From the IMG/VR virus record IMGVR_UViG_3300021440_000113, positions 1 to 24,957 of that record: a stretch of DNA of 24,957 nt; one strand, 5' to 3'. How positions within the stretch are numbered: position 1 is the first letter of the stretch; every line of letters begins with the position of its first letter. The notes under the pieces were generated by a model. That model was not told the origin of the DNA. It saw nothing but the letters and a program-made list of their open reading frames with translations, and ran no database searches. Source of the stretch: a virus. Below are positions 1-8,765 of the stretch, in pieces. A program made the position numbers and the translations under genes.

Positions 1-1
1 G

Positions 2-1009
2 TCTCGTATTCAAGAGCTTAGAAAAGCCGGCTGGAGATTTTGGTCCCCCTTGGTGGCACACCCATCTTGGGGTACCAAGGAACTGCTGGTTGCACACACA
101 AGCTCCGGCGATCACACACTAGACGAGGATTCTGCCTACTTGCTCGGCGCCGTAGTCGGAGACGGGTCCGTAAACAAACTAGACGAACCCGGGCATACTG
201 TAAGCTTTGCGAATGTAGACCCGGACTGCCTCGGGCGAGTTGGCCGTGCGGCCGGGGCGCTTGGATGTTTTTTTACTAGCTATGGCGGGTGCAACTACGC
301 TATCACCCCAAAACAGACGATTGCTCCCTTCCTACTGTGGGCCGGTCTAAAGTCCACGGCCTACTACAAGCGCATTCCGGACTGCATCTTCGCCTCTCCG
401 AAATACGTAGCGGCAGCTTTTCTGCGCGGGCTGTTTGATACGGACGGGTGTGCGTGCAAACGCGGTTGGGTAAGCTACGCCACGACCAGCGAACATCTCG
501 GCCGGGATATCCAAAGGCTTTTGTCGGCTTTTGGAATCCTTGCCACCCGGTCCAAGGGCTTATACTTGTATGCTAGCCCGCGACCCATTTGGAATCTCCA
601 TATCCGCGGAGCCCACGCCGAAAAGTTTAGAGACGAAATCGGATTTGAAATCGAGCGGAAACAAAAGCGGTTATTTGCTCCCAAATCTAAGCGGCGCGTT
701 GGCAAGAAGTTCAGCTACCCACCTAGCGTAGTCCTAGCCAAAAGTAAGCAGTGGGATAAATATCCTAGGCCGCAGACGCGAGCTTTTTACGCCGCCAACG
801 AAAGCATCTACCGCAGCAACGGCATACCAGATGCCAAACACCTTGATCGGTTTATCCAATTTGCCGGCTCTTCGGAAGAACTAGAGCTTTACCGGAAAGG
901 GTTTGCGTGGGTAGAAGTCCTAGACTGTGCCGAAACTATCTCTCCGCTGCTAGATATAACCGTCCCGTCCACCAGCTCCTACTTGGCCGACGGGCTAATC
1001 CATCACAAC
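2..1009 (+). mobile_element. Intein with LAGLIDADG homing endonuclease, inserted in the terminase Walker A loop
   Basis: An in-frame protein intron that excises itself after translation. Two LAGLIDADG/DOD motifs are visible: YLLGAVVGDGSV (nt 137-172) and FLRGLFDTDGCA (nt 419-454), each with the acidic residue expected of the endonuclease active site. The C-terminal splicing region reads LLDITVPSTSSYLADGLIHHN, with the penultimate His and terminal Asn at 1004-1009. The next residue is Ser (TCT, 1010), the usual +1 nucleophile. The first splicing block (initial Cys/Ser) lies left of the window. The junction falls inside GxxxxGK[ST], a conserved site that limits loss by deletion. Both endonuclease motifs are intact, so the element may still be mobile. 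This is inferred from motifs only. Confidence 0.93.
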
Positions 1010-2398
1010 TCTGGAAAGACGCAGGGCGCGTTGCACAAGCTAGTAAAGCACTGCGTTAACAATATCAACGCGCTGGCGATCATTATCGTTGGGGTTCGTC
1101 GCCAAGCCATCGAGGGCGGTGCCGCGTTCAAGCTCACTAACGAAGTCCTTCCGGAGTGGAAAGCTGGTTGCGGAATTGAATTTACAGACTGGAAAAGCAA
1201 CACGGCAAAAGACGACTATATTTTTATCAGCAACAAATACGGCGGCTGGTCGCGCGTTCTTTTGCTGTCCATGCCCGTCGAAAGCTTCGTCCGCGACCGT
1301 ATTCGCGGTATGGAACCTAGCCTAGTACTTTTGGACGAGGCAGCTACTTTGGAATCAGATACTTATTTTTCATCTGTAGTACAGCAACTTGGGCGGCGGC
1401 CCCATATTTCCGACCCCCAACAGTACATCGCAACGTGCAATCCAGAGGGCCCTAGCAACTGGGTCTATCAGCGGTTCTTTGTTAAGTCATTGGATGAAAA
1501 CGGGCTAGTAAAGGATGATTACGCGGTACACCACGTTCCGATCTCAGACAACGAGCACAACCTCCCTCCGGGATACTACGATCGGATCAAGGAAGCCCTA
1601 GCCGACGATGAGGTCGAGTATCGCCGGATGGTCTTAGGAGAGTGGATCGAACGCCCCTCCGGTACCAGTATTTTCGGCCAATACTTCAACGATACCCTCC
1701 ACGTCAGAGGTGACCCGGCAGGCAAGACTCGCCTTCTCCCCGTCAAGAACTGGCCCATCCAAGTCGGATACGACTTGGGTACCGCCAACTCAGCCGTCGT
1801 CTTCATGCAGAACGTCCCGACCAAAGAGAAGGACGTCTGGCTGATCTTCGACGAAATGATTTACACCGATGCCTACGTGCCGTACACCGAACTCGTACCT
1901 GCCATCATGCGCAGGATGAAGTTCTGGAACGACCGTATGGGCTACAACTACCAATATGAACACATCAGCGACTCCTCCGCTTTCAATCAATTTCGCGCGA
2001 CCTCCGGAACTTACGACGTCCTTGAGGTGGAGCGCCTCTCCCGCGACGTCTCATCGGCGTTCGGCGACGTCACACCTATCCAGCTGGTCGAATGTCCCAA
2101 GCCTCCAAATTCAGTACAGGCCCGCGTCAAAGTCCTCATTCGGGCGCTCCAACAAGAACGCCTGTTCCTGTCATCTTCGTGCACCAAGCTCCGTGACATG
2201 TTCCTGCAGCTCGAATCGGAAAAGCTAAAGGATGACAAGTACAGCCCGGACCTACCCTTCAAACCGAGGCGGTCCAAACACATCCACGGCTTCGACGCTT
2301 TGACCTACCCGATGTTCTTCTACGAGCTTGACACCGCCCGGGATTTCCTGCGTACTGGTCGGGCAAAACCTGAAATCATCCCGATCGGGACTAACTAA
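2..2398 (+). CDS. terL: Terminase large subunit (DNA-packaging ATPase/nuclease), interrupted by an intein; 5' end outside window
   Basis: This is the motor that pumps phage DNA into the prohead and cuts the concatemer. The frame is open to the left edge, so the N-terminus is missing and the ATG at 50 lies inside the intein, not at a true start. The first ~1 kb is intein. The host protein resumes at nt 1010 with SGKTQ, the end of the Walker A motif. Walker B reads PSLVLLDEAA (Asp codon 1334, Glu codon 1337). The coupling motif ATCNPEG is at about 1430-1450. The RNase H-like nuclease follows, with likely metal-binding Asp at 1772 (VGYDLGTANS), 1970 (HISDSS) and 2294 (HGFDALTY). Motif order and spacing fit TerL of tailed phages. 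The stop is TAA at 2396 and a small gene begins 8 bases later. Splicing is required to rebuild the ATPase loop. Identification is firm; the missing N-terminus cannot be judged. Confidence 0.95.
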   Translation, partial: SRIQELRKAGWRFWSPLVAHPSWGTKELLVAHTSSGDHTLDEDSAYLLGAVVGDGSVNKLDEPGHTVSFANVDPDCLGRVGRAAGALGCFFTSYGGCNYAITPKQTIAPFLLWAGLKSTAYYKRIPDCIFASPKYVAAAFLRGLFDTDGCACKRGWVSYATTSEHLGRDIQRLLSAFGILATRSKGLYLYASPRPIWNLHIRGAHAEKFRDEIGFEIERKQKRLFAPKSKRRVGKKFSYPPSVVLAKSKQWDKYPRPQTRAFYAANESIYRSNGIPDAKHLDRFIQFAGSSEELELYRKGFAWVEVLDCAETISPLLDITVPSTSSYLADGLIHHNSGKTQGALHKLVKHCVNNINALAIIIVGVRRQAIEGGAAFKLTNEVLPEWKAGCGIEFTDWKSNTAKDDYIFISNKYGGWSRVLLLSMPVESFVRDRIRGMEPSLVLLDEAATLESDTYFSSVVQQLGRRPHISDPQQYIATCNPEGPSNWVYQRFFVKSLDENGLVKDDYAVHHVPISDNEHNLPPGYYDRIKEALADDEVEYRRMVLGEWIERPSGTSIFGQYFNDTLHVRGDPAGKTRLLPVKNWPIQVGYDLGTANSAVVFMQNVPTKEKDVWLIFDEMIYTDAYVPYTELVPAIMRRMKFWNDRMGYNYQYEHISDSSAFNQFRATSGTYDVLEVERLSRDVSSAFGDVTPIQLVECPKPPNSVQARVKVLIRALQQERLFLSSSCTKLRDMFLQLESEKLKDDKYSPDLPFKPRRSKHIHGFDALTYPMFFYELDTARDFLRTGRAKPEIIPIGTN

Positions 2399-2406
2399 TA
2401 CGACAT

Positions 2407-2715
2407 ATGGCCGACTCACAGAATTCCTCCAAGTCCACGATCGAGCTGGACTACGCTGATAACGACTCGCTCAAGGAGGCCCTTGGGGTCTTGAAGCCGG
2501 GCGACACTGTAAAGATTATGGTTGAGCTGGTCGCCACCGAAGTGGACGACACCAAGCTCGCCGGAAGTATCACCAACGTCGAGGTATGCGAATGCGACGA
2601 CTCGGAAGAGGAGGGCGATTCAGAGTCCGAGGATATGGTCAGCCCGACCGCGGCCTCCCCCGTGATGATCCTCATGGCTTCAAAGAAGGATGCCAGTAAA
2701 GGCGCCAAGTATTGA
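2407..2715 (+). CDS. Small acidic protein of unknown function
   Basis: A 102-residue product that I do not recognise. The middle (LKPGDTVKIMVELVATEVDD) looks like a short beta-rich segment. It is followed by a strongly acidic Glu/Asp/Ser run (about residues 60-78) and a basic end (ASKKDASKGAKY). There is no signal peptide or membrane segment. It begins 8 bases after the terminase stop and overlaps the next gene by 26 bases, so it belongs to the packaging/head operon. The position between terminase and portal would suit a small packaging or head-assembly accessory, but the sequence does not show this. No Shine-Dalgarno sequence precedes the ATG. Confidence 0.6.
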   Translation: MADSQNSSKSTIELDYADNDSLKEALGVLKPGDTVKIMVELVATEVDDTKLAGSITNVEVCECDDSEEEGDSESEDMVSPTAASPVMILMASKKDASKGAKY

Positions 2716-3007
2716 AGACACGCCGCTTCGCGCGGCGCTTCGTGCGTTTTACAAAGACCACGACTCCGTTAGCGGTCCTTGGACTGCTTCCAGAATCCGA
2801 GCCCTTTGTGAAATGCTACGAATGAACGAGGATGAACTAGCTGCGTTCATCCGAGTATCCCCTCACCAAGTCAAAGACTGGATTAGAAAAGACAAAGCCC
2901 CCGCCCACGCTCGTCTCTTGCTCTGCCTGATTGAGGGGTGGCTGCTCCGGACTCGGGTGGGTGATTCAGAGACCAAGATTTTCCCGACCCACCTTCTGCT
3001 GCAATGA
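2690..3007 (+). CDS. Small helix-turn-helix-like protein
   Basis: A 105-residue protein. Residues about 38-70 (LCEMLRMNEDELAAFIRVSP, then HQVKDWIRKDKAPAHARLLL) have the spacing of a Cro/CI-like helix-turn-helix: an ELAAFIRVS turn followed by a recognition-helix-like QVKDWIRKD. It could bind DNA as a regulator or as a small packaging factor; the sequence does not decide. The start overlaps the previous gene by 26 bases. The stop TGA (3005-3007) overlaps the portal ATG (3004) as ATGA, so translation is probably coupled to the portal. Starts further in would cut into the predicted helices, so 2690 is preferred. Confidence 0.7.
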   Translation: MPVKAPSIEDTPLRAALRAFYKDHDSVSGPWTASRIRALCEMLRMNEDELAAFIRVSPHQVKDWIRKDKAPAHARLLLCLIEGWLLRTRVGDSETKIFPTHLLLQ

Positions 3008-5373
3008 TCGACTTCGACATTCTCCGCAAGTACGGCTCCACCAAGGAGCGAATCAAAGAGGTGTTCACTTGTGTGGACCCGACCAACACCTCTGCGTACG
3101 AAGCGCGGAAGGATTTCGAAGAGCGCATCTCGTCTCGCATCGATGACGGCCAGCGCCGAAACCTAGCGGCCTACCAGCTCTATGCCGCAGCCGATTTGGC
3201 GTGGGACTCGGCCCCGATTCTGAAGGAGAACGTGCCGCTGATGCTGTACGCCCAGAAGAAGATCAAGCTGGACAGTTGTGCCAGCCAGCTGGAGTCTCTC
3301 GGTTGTGCGGATAAGTTCGTGGTCAAGGACGAGGCAGGGACAATCAAGGATATCAATCTCCCCCGGCTATACGAAGTCTCGGTCAATCTGGTTCGTTCGT
3401 ATCTCACTCGGCGCGTGGCCGCTCAGGCCACCCGCTTCACGAATCTCTACCCGCAGTTCAAGTACGAACCCCGGTCGACCTCGCTCGTCGGTAAACTTCG
3501 TGGCGATGCGCTGAGCCAGCGTATCGAGATGATCGTTGACCAGTACGGATACCGCCATTTGCAGACGCAGGCGATCCGTGACATGTTCCTCTACTCCCGG
3601 GCCATTCTGTTCCCGGCCTGCTCGTGGGAAACTCAAAAGCAGTTTGTCTGCCGTGAGGTCGAACCCGGTCTTGAAGGAGACGAGGTGCTCGTTGAATCAA
3701 AGATTACCAAGGAGGGTGTTCCCTACGTTCTGCCCCACCAGTCTCGCGTCTTCTGGGACACCGCCTATCCGATGTCCTCGTTGAACACGGACACCGGCGC
3801 TACCTACTGCGGCTTCTGGGATGTCCGCAAGTTCCGAGACATTGCCTACGACCCGGCTTATTTTAATCGCAAGGCCATTAGCTTCTCGGATCGTGGAGCC
3901 GGGCTGTACAATAACTACGCAGCGTATTTCGGCATCTACTACGCAGACGTCGCCATTAAGTTCCCGAATATTCCGCCTCCGGATGACGGCGCTTTTGGAT
4001 TGGCCGAGCAGAACGATCGTAAGTCAATGTCCGGGCTTTACTCTGAGAACGAGTCGGACTCTTCTGTACTGGTTACGGAGTACTTCGAGAAAGTTATTCC
4101 GAAGGACGCTGGGCTCGGAAGTTACCCCTACGAGGTATGGCTACGGCTGGTCGTCGCGTCGGATAAGACGGTTATCTACGGCGAGTTTCTTCCGTCCATC
4201 CCTGCGGTTTACTTTGGGTACAACGAGAACGACTCCCGCCAGAATAACATCTCGCTCGCCCACGAGCTGATGCCGTTCCAAGACCAGATCAGTAATCTCC
4301 TCAGCCAGATGCTGATGACGGCCAAGACCGACTTGCTCAAGCTGGTCATGCTTGACATCGACATGCTGGATGACAAGCACCGGGCGGCGTTGGAGAAGAC
4401 CTTGGCTTCCAAGGACTACTACGTCCATCCGATCCTTGTCGAGTACTCCGGTACCAAGGCCCGTAACATGGGTCAGGCGCCGAATCCGATTTCTATCCAG
4501 TCGATTAAGACGGAGTCGACGATTACCGAACACTTCCGGGCCATCTCCAACCTGCTCTCTATCGTCGAGCGCATGATGGTCCTGTCTCCTCAGGAGCTTG
4601 GGCAACCGGCCCCGCGCGAGATTAGCGCCACCGAAGTAACCGAGATCGCGGCGTCGACCAACACGGTCTACTCCTTTATCGCTGACGCCATTGATGAAGG
4701 TCGGGCCGCGTGGAAGAAACAACTTTATGAGAGCTTGATCGCGCTCGGCGGCGAGACGATCCAAGTCCCGGTCATCAACCGATATACAGAAGAGACGATT
4801 AAGGCTGCCAAGTTTGAACTTGTCACTGAGCAAGGCGCCGAGGATGCGGACCCGATTCCGAAGGAACTTGAAGTTCGCGGAACTAAGAAGGCCCTGATCC
4901 ACGAGTACATCTTCTCCAGCCGAGATGGAGCCGAACGCTCCAGCAACCAGCAAGCCGCGCAGACCCTTACGCAGTTGGTTGGCCAACTCTTCTCGATGCC
5001 GGAACTCGTTCAGGCCATCGGAAAGAAGCGCATCTATGAGATGCTCAATGAAATCTTCCGACTCTCCGGCTCGGGTTACGATCTCAAGTTGGAGTTGGAA
5101 GACGGCGAAGATACCCAGATTGGCCCGTCGCCCGATCAGATTCAACAACTTGCGCAAGCCGTTCAACAGATGGCGCAGCAAGTTAACCAACAAGGCCAGC
5201 AGCTTGAGCAAGTGATCCAAGTCACGCAAGCGATGCTGAACCCCTCGGTCCGCCCCGGAGCTTCACAGCCAACGCCGGCCACGATCGAGCCGCCGGCTCC
5301 GGCAGGAGCCCCGTTGGCTCCCCCTCCCCCTCCCGAACTAGCTTTCACACAAGTACCGTCAGCACTTGTATAA
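3004..5373 (+). CDS. Portal protein
   Basis: A 789-residue protein at the classic portal position, after terminase and before scaffold and capsid. The portal is the dodecameric ring at one capsid vertex through which DNA enters and to which the tail attaches. The core is a long mixed alpha/beta sequence without membrane segments. The segment about 440-590 (EYSGTKARNMGQAPNPISIQ, then a region rich in helix formers: SATEVTEIAASTNTVYSFIA) resembles the clip/stem and wing helices of podovirus-like portals. Residues about 700-745 form a Gln-rich coil (QQLAQAVQQMAQQVNQQGQQ). A Pro/Ala-rich tail (about 750-785) ends the protein. The ATG overlaps the upstream stop. The assignment rests on size, gene order and general character, not on a single diagnostic motif. 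Confidence 0.85.
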   Translation: MIDFDILRKYGSTKERIKEVFTCVDPTNTSAYEARKDFEERISSRIDDGQRRNLAAYQLYAAADLAWDSAPILKENVPLMLYAQKKIKLDSCASQLESLGCADKFVVKDEAGTIKDINLPRLYEVSVNLVRSYLTRRVAAQATRFTNLYPQFKYEPRSTSLVGKLRGDALSQRIEMIVDQYGYRHLQTQAIRDMFLYSRAILFPACSWETQKQFVCREVEPGLEGDEVLVESKITKEGVPYVLPHQSRVFWDTAYPMSSLNTDTGATYCGFWDVRKFRDIAYDPAYFNRKAISFSDRGAGLYNNYAAYFGIYYADVAIKFPNIPPPDDGAFGLAEQNDRKSMSGLYSENESDSSVLVTEYFEKVIPKDAGLGSYPYEVWLRLVVASDKTVIYGEFLPSIPAVYFGYNENDSRQNNISLAHELMPFQDQISNLLSQMLMTAKTDLLKLVMLDIDMLDDKHRAALEKTLASKDYYVHPILVEYSGTKARNMGQAPNPISIQSIKTESTITEHFRAISNLLSIVERMMVLSPQELGQPAPREISATEVTEIAASTNTVYSFIADAIDEGRAAWKKQLYESLIALGGETIQVPVINRYTEETIKAAKFELVTEQGAEDADPIPKELEVRGTKKALIHEYIFSSRDGAERSSNQQAAQTLTQLVGQLFSMPELVQAIGKKRIYEMLNEIFRLSGSGYDLKLELEDGEDTQIGPSPDQIQQLAQAVQQMAQQVNQQGQQLEQVIQVTQAMLNPSVRPGASQPTPATIEPPAPAGAPLAPPPPPELAFTQVPSALV

Positions 5374-5384
5374 ACAAATAGCCT

Positions 5385-6911
5385 ATGCCTACGCCTGAAA
5401 CACCGACTGCTCCAGTCCCCGAGAAAGACCCCGTTAAGGAAGCGCTTTTCTCGTCTCTTAAACTAACCCTCGCCAAAGCCGAGGCTCCTGAATCGGAGCC
5501 CGAAGCCCCGGTTCCTAACATCCTTCTCGACAAAGAAGATTCCGATCGAATCTTCGGTGAGAAGGATTCGCCCACGCTAACGGAGGCACTGGATGCCGCC
5601 CGTAGTGAGGCGGCTAAGGCCCCCGCCAAGGAAGAGCCGAAGTCCGAAGAGACGACGCCCCCTGCTGAAACTACCCCGCCGGTCACTGAGCCAGTAGCGC
5701 CCGTCGCGGAGACCGCCCCGGTCGCCGAAGAGAAGCCGAAGCCCGAGGAGAAGCCCAAGGCCCCCAAGAAGGGAGATAAGGCCAAGGAAGACAAGCCGAA
5801 GGCCGAGGAGATGCTTAAGTTCAAGGCTCCTGAACTGGCCAAGTCAGACTCCGTCGTATCCAAGGACGACGACGAAGAGTTCAAGCCTGTCATTCCGGCC
5901 AACCTTGATCTTCTACCCGAAGAGATCGAAGAGCTTGAGCTGGCTCAGTACGCTGCCACCAAGGACAAGTCCTACGCAGATCAGGCGAAGAAGCTAGAGA
6001 AGTTCTTCAAGGACCATAACGAATATCTTCTCAACCGAAAGCGGGAAGACCCGCACTGGACTCCCGACCCCCGGGAGGACGAGAAGTATGGTAAGTGGCT
6101 TCAGGAGAACCGAGTCGGCTTTAAGCCCGGCGACCGGCGTAAGTTCGAAAAGACCAAGCTGATCGAGGACGCCAAACGGGAAGCCCGTAAGGAAACCGAC
6201 GAGAAGCTGAAGAAGGTTGAGCGCAAGGTTTGGGAATCCGAGATTCGCCCGGAGATCGACAAGGCTGCCAAGGAGTTCCGTACTGGTCTCTACAAGACCC
6301 TGCCCGAAGAGATCGCCAAGGTCTCCGAGGATAAGCTGGACGACGAGGTTCCGTTCGAAGCTCCGGTTGTTAAGAAGTATCTCAACGGTGCAACCGACGC
6401 GGCCAAGGAGTTCTTGAATCTGAGCAACGGACTATCGGAATACGACCACCGTAATCCGATGCACAAGTGGCTGTTCAACTTCATCGACGAGCAGGGACGT
6501 ATCTTCGCTAACTCCGGTCGCAAGGACTTGCTCGAACAGAACGGTCGTACGTTTATGCCACGAGCCGAGTATAATCTTGCGAAGCCGGCCGAACGCGAGG
6601 GTCGATTCACCTTCACCGACGGGGACATCCTTTCCCTCTTGGCGTACAACGCTAAGCTGAGCGCCGAGGCGGAGATCAAGCAGGGTCGAGAGTTGCTGGA
6701 GAAGTCCGGCTACGTTCGCAAGTCTGCGGCCCCGGTTGTTGTCGCCTCGCCCATTGCCCCGGTGGTCGCAGCGACCCCTCCTAAAGAAGAGCCCGCCCCA
6801 AGTCCCAAGGCCAAGCCCGGAATCACAACCGGAGTGACTCTTGACTCCCCCAAGAGTAATCGAGATGCTTTCTTGCGCTCGATTATCGGAAATAGCCAGA
6901 CTACTAAGTAA
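5385..6911 (+). CDS. Probable capsid scaffolding protein
   Basis: A 508-residue, highly charged protein between the portal and major capsid genes, the usual place for the scaffold that shapes the prohead and is then lost. The first ~165 residues are Pro/Glu/Lys/Ala-rich and low in complexity (for example EEKPKPEEKPKAPKKGDKAK) and are likely disordered. Residues about 195-330 are rich in Lys, Glu and Asp and look helical, consistent with coiled-coil rods. A more ordered region (about 330-440) follows, then another Pro/Ala-rich linker. The extreme C-terminus (SNRDAFLRSIIGNSQTTK) is short and basic, like scaffold ends that contact the capsid protein. A protease role was considered, but I see no catalytic motif. 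A strong terminator lies about 50 bases after the stop. Confidence 0.75.
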   Translation: MPTPETPTAPVPEKDPVKEALFSSLKLTLAKAEAPESEPEAPVPNILLDKEDSDRIFGEKDSPTLTEALDAARSEAAKAPAKEEPKSEETTPPAETTPPVTEPVAPVAETAPVAEEKPKPEEKPKAPKKGDKAKEDKPKAEEMLKFKAPELAKSDSVVSKDDDEEFKPVIPANLDLLPEEIEELELAQYAATKDKSYADQAKKLEKFFKDHNEYLLNRKREDPHWTPDPREDEKYGKWLQENRVGFKPGDRRKFEKTKLIEDAKREARKETDEKLKKVERKVWESEIRPEIDKAAKEFRTGLYKTLPEEIAKVSEDKLDDEVPFEAPVVKKYLNGATDAAKEFLNLSNGLSEYDHRNPMHKWLFNFIDEQGRIFANSGRKDLLEQNGRTFMPRAEYNLAKPAEREGRFTFTDGDILSLLAYNAKLSAEAEIKQGRELLEKSGYVRKSAAPVVVASPIAPVVAATPPKEEPAPSPKAKPGITTGVTLDSPKSNRDAFLRSIIGNSQTTK

Positions 6912-6916
6912 AGTAA

Positions 6917-6932
6917 TACGCCCAATGGCGTA
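6917..6932 (+). other. Small hairpin just after the scaffold gene
   Basis: A perfect 6-bp stem, TACGCC/GGCGTA, with a CAAT loop lies 6 bases after the scaffold stop and upstream of the main terminator. It has no T-tract, so it is not itself a terminator. It could protect the 3' end of the scaffold transcript or be incidental. Confidence 0.4.
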
Positions 6933-6961
6933 GTTTAAAGTTAGTCCAGACAGTTTTCGAG

Positions 6962-6995
6962 CCCTCGATCAAGTTATATTGATCGAGGGTTTTTT
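6962..6995 (+). terminator. Rho-independent terminator after the scaffold gene
   Basis: A perfect 11-bp stem, CCCTCGATCAA (6962-6972) with TTGATCGAGGG (6979-6989), has a 6-base loop GTTATA and is followed directly by a run of T (6990-6995). This is a textbook intrinsic terminator. It separates the terminase-portal-scaffold transcript from the capsid gene. Confidence 0.95.
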
Positions 6996-6997
6996 CT

Positions 6998-7024
6998 TTG
7001 ATTTCCAAAAAGCTGTGTTAAAGT
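6998..7024 (+). promoter_or_regulatory. Possible promoter for the major capsid gene
   Basis: After the terminator, TTGATT (6998-7003) is followed 15 bases later by TGT-TAAAGT (7016-7024), an extended -10-like element matching 4 of 6 consensus positions. The spacing is short and the boxes are weak. The case rests partly on need: the capsid gene sits behind a strong terminator and should have its own start. The predicted transcript would begin near 7031, about 20 bases before the ATG. Confidence 0.35.
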
Positions 7025-7044
7025 AGGTTCCGTAACTAACCTAC
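7023..7044 (+). repeat. Inverted repeat in the capsid gene leader
   Basis: GTAGGTT (7023-7029) and AACCTAC (7038-7044) form a 7-bp perfect inverted repeat with an 8-base loop, ending 6 bases before the capsid ATG. It could be an operator half-site pair overlapping the transcription start, or an mRNA hairpin taking the place of a ribosome binding site. No Shine-Dalgarno sequence is present here. Confidence 0.6.
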
Positions 7045-7050
7045 ACAACT

Positions 7051-8742
7051 ATGGCTGTTTGGAATCAATGTTCTCCCCGAATTGTCTCCGTCACGGAAAG
7101 CTGCGGCTGCACCCTGACGCGGGCCTCTATCGCGGGAATTACCCCCGCAGAGTTCGAGGCGCTTGGCACGAAGGAGATTGATTATCACAATCTCATTTCC
7201 CAAGCGGCCGAAGCGAAGATGATCGGCGTGCAAGAGCGTCCCCTCCGGGACCTCCTGATGTCGAATGTCACTTCGATCAAGGGCGCTGTGGCTAAGGTGC
7301 CGGTGCAGAATCAGTCCGTGATTCTCCCGTACATCTATCGCCAGCAACGCGCGAACGTCAACTCGAACTACTTTAGCATCGAGGCTGGCGCTGCCACCAC
7401 GGGTGCGGGTACCGGCGGCATCCCCGCTCACGCGTGGGACATCACGGTTAACACCGGCCCCTCGCCGTTCAAGAGCCCGCTCTCGAACATCGAGAAGTAC
7501 TTCCTCCCGGGCCAGACGGTTTTCGTCCTGACCCTCACTGATCCGTCGGGCGCCAAGACTGCCCGTACACTTCAGTTTGACATCTACGCTGCGGTCAATG
7601 CGGATTCGGGCGGCGTCGCCAAGGCTAAGGTCACTGTGGTTCCGAACTACACTGCCTCCGGTTTTGCGGCCCTCACCAATCCTCAGAAGGCCGTCTATCA
7701 GCCGACCTTCGGTACCGTGCTCGTCGGCGCCAACAGCGTCAGCGACTACGAATCGTGGTGCCACAACGAAGCTTCGGATAATAGCCGCAAGCTTCTGACG
7801 TACTGGATTCAAACCAGCCGCGAGACTTCGTGCTATAACGACGAGTACCTGAAGGCCCTCGAAGCCTCGTACACGTCCGGATACTTCAAGAAGTTCCGTG
7901 AGCTTCCGCTCGCTGAGCAGAACCGCCAGCAACGTGCGCAGTTCGAGAAGAAATGGCTCAACTCGGTCTTCTACGGCCAGCGCATCAACGAGAACCAAAG
8001 CCCGAATACCTACACCAGCCTTCCGCAAGTTGTCGACCCGGTCGACGCGGGTTGCGTGTACGAGTATAAGGCCAACGCTCTCGGTGTTCGTACCCAACTT
8101 GGTGACTGCTCGCGCATCACCGACCTTGCCGGTGCGGCCCTGAATCTGGACTTCATCTTCGCGATGCTCTATGAGCTGAAGCGGAATCGTGAAGCGACCG
8201 GTGGCAGCATCGACACGATCGACCTTATGACGGACCGCCTCACCGCGGACCTCATTCGTCAGGTCATGAGCGGCTACTACAAGTCGAAGTACGGCGTCGA
8301 CACGATGCGGTACTACACCCCGGGCCAACAGCTCAAGTTCGAGAACCAAGTTCTCTTCAACTACGATCTGTACCAAGTTCCGGAAGTCGGCGTTCACCTC
8401 GCGGTGTTCCACGATCCGTACTTCAACGATCACCTCGCTGCGTTCACGACCGGCGCTGGTGGCTCGACCAACATCCAAAGCCGTGGCCGCAAGCTGTGGA
8501 TTCTGGACTGGTCGGACATCAAGATCGGTATCGCCGGTACGTCCTCGGTCAATCGTCATACTCCTGACGCCGAGACCAGCCCGCTGTACAGCTGCGTGAT
8601 CCAGCCGAACGTCAAGCACTACCAACTCCGCTCGACGAAGTGGACGGTCATCATCGAAGACCCGAATCGTCACGCGATTGTTGAGAACTTCAGCGGTGCG
8701 TGCCCGACTGTCTCCGACACCGGTTGCGCGTCGTACTCGTAA
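7051..8742 (+). CDS. Major capsid protein
   Basis: A 563-residue protein directly after the scaffold gene, the standard place for the main shell subunit. It has the mixed alpha/beta character of large HK97-type capsid proteins: an N-terminal helical arm, a beta-rich insertion (about residues 110-230, with Gly/Thr-rich stretches), then a long helix region (about 265-320) and a beta-rich end. It contains ten Cys, including Cys7, Cys18 and Cys20 near the start and two near the C-terminus, which is many for a capsid protein. The gene is bracketed by terminators, as suits a highly expressed monocistronic message, and its codons are strongly biased to C/G endings, unlike the fibre genes. The fold family is inferred; position makes the role likely. 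Confidence 0.85.
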   Translation: MAVWNQCSPRIVSVTESCGCTLTRASIAGITPAEFEALGTKEIDYHNLISQAAEAKMIGVQERPLRDLLMSNVTSIKGAVAKVPVQNQSVILPYIYRQQRANVNSNYFSIEAGAATTGAGTGGIPAHAWDITVNTGPSPFKSPLSNIEKYFLPGQTVFVLTLTDPSGAKTARTLQFDIYAAVNADSGGVAKAKVTVVPNYTASGFAALTNPQKAVYQPTFGTVLVGANSVSDYESWCHNEASDNSRKLLTYWIQTSRETSCYNDEYLKALEASYTSGYFKKFRELPLAEQNRQQRAQFEKKWLNSVFYGQRINENQSPNTYTSLPQVVDPVDAGCVYEYKANALGVRTQLGDCSRITDLAGAALNLDFIFAMLYELKRNREATGGSIDTIDLMTDRLTADLIRQVMSGYYKSKYGVDTMRYYTPGQQLKFENQVLFNYDLYQVPEVGVHLAVFHDPYFNDHLAAFTTGAGGSTNIQSRGRKLWILDWSDIKIGIAGTSSVNRHTPDAETSPLYSCVIQPNVKHYQLRSTKWTVIIEDPNRHAIVENFSGACPTVSDTGCASYS

Positions 8743-8765
8743 GCTAGGCTGACAAGCTAGTTCCT

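Noticed and set aside
264-275. Run of seven T in the intein as a frameshift site
   Set aside because: The -1 frame meets TAG at once and no downstream stem was evident.
40-279. 79-codon open frame overlapping the intein in another frame
   Set aside because: Arg/Cys-rich shadow of the intein coding sequence.
4141-5229. 362-codon open frame on the minus strand
   Set aside because: Antisense to the portal gene, with low-complexity Leu/Arg/Asp composition. No independent support.
7036-8673. 545-codon open frame on the minus strand
   Set aside because: It lies wholly opposite the major capsid gene and its codon phase mirrors the strongly biased + strand codons. The product is Arg/Val/Asp-rich without recognisable domains. 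It is a shadow.
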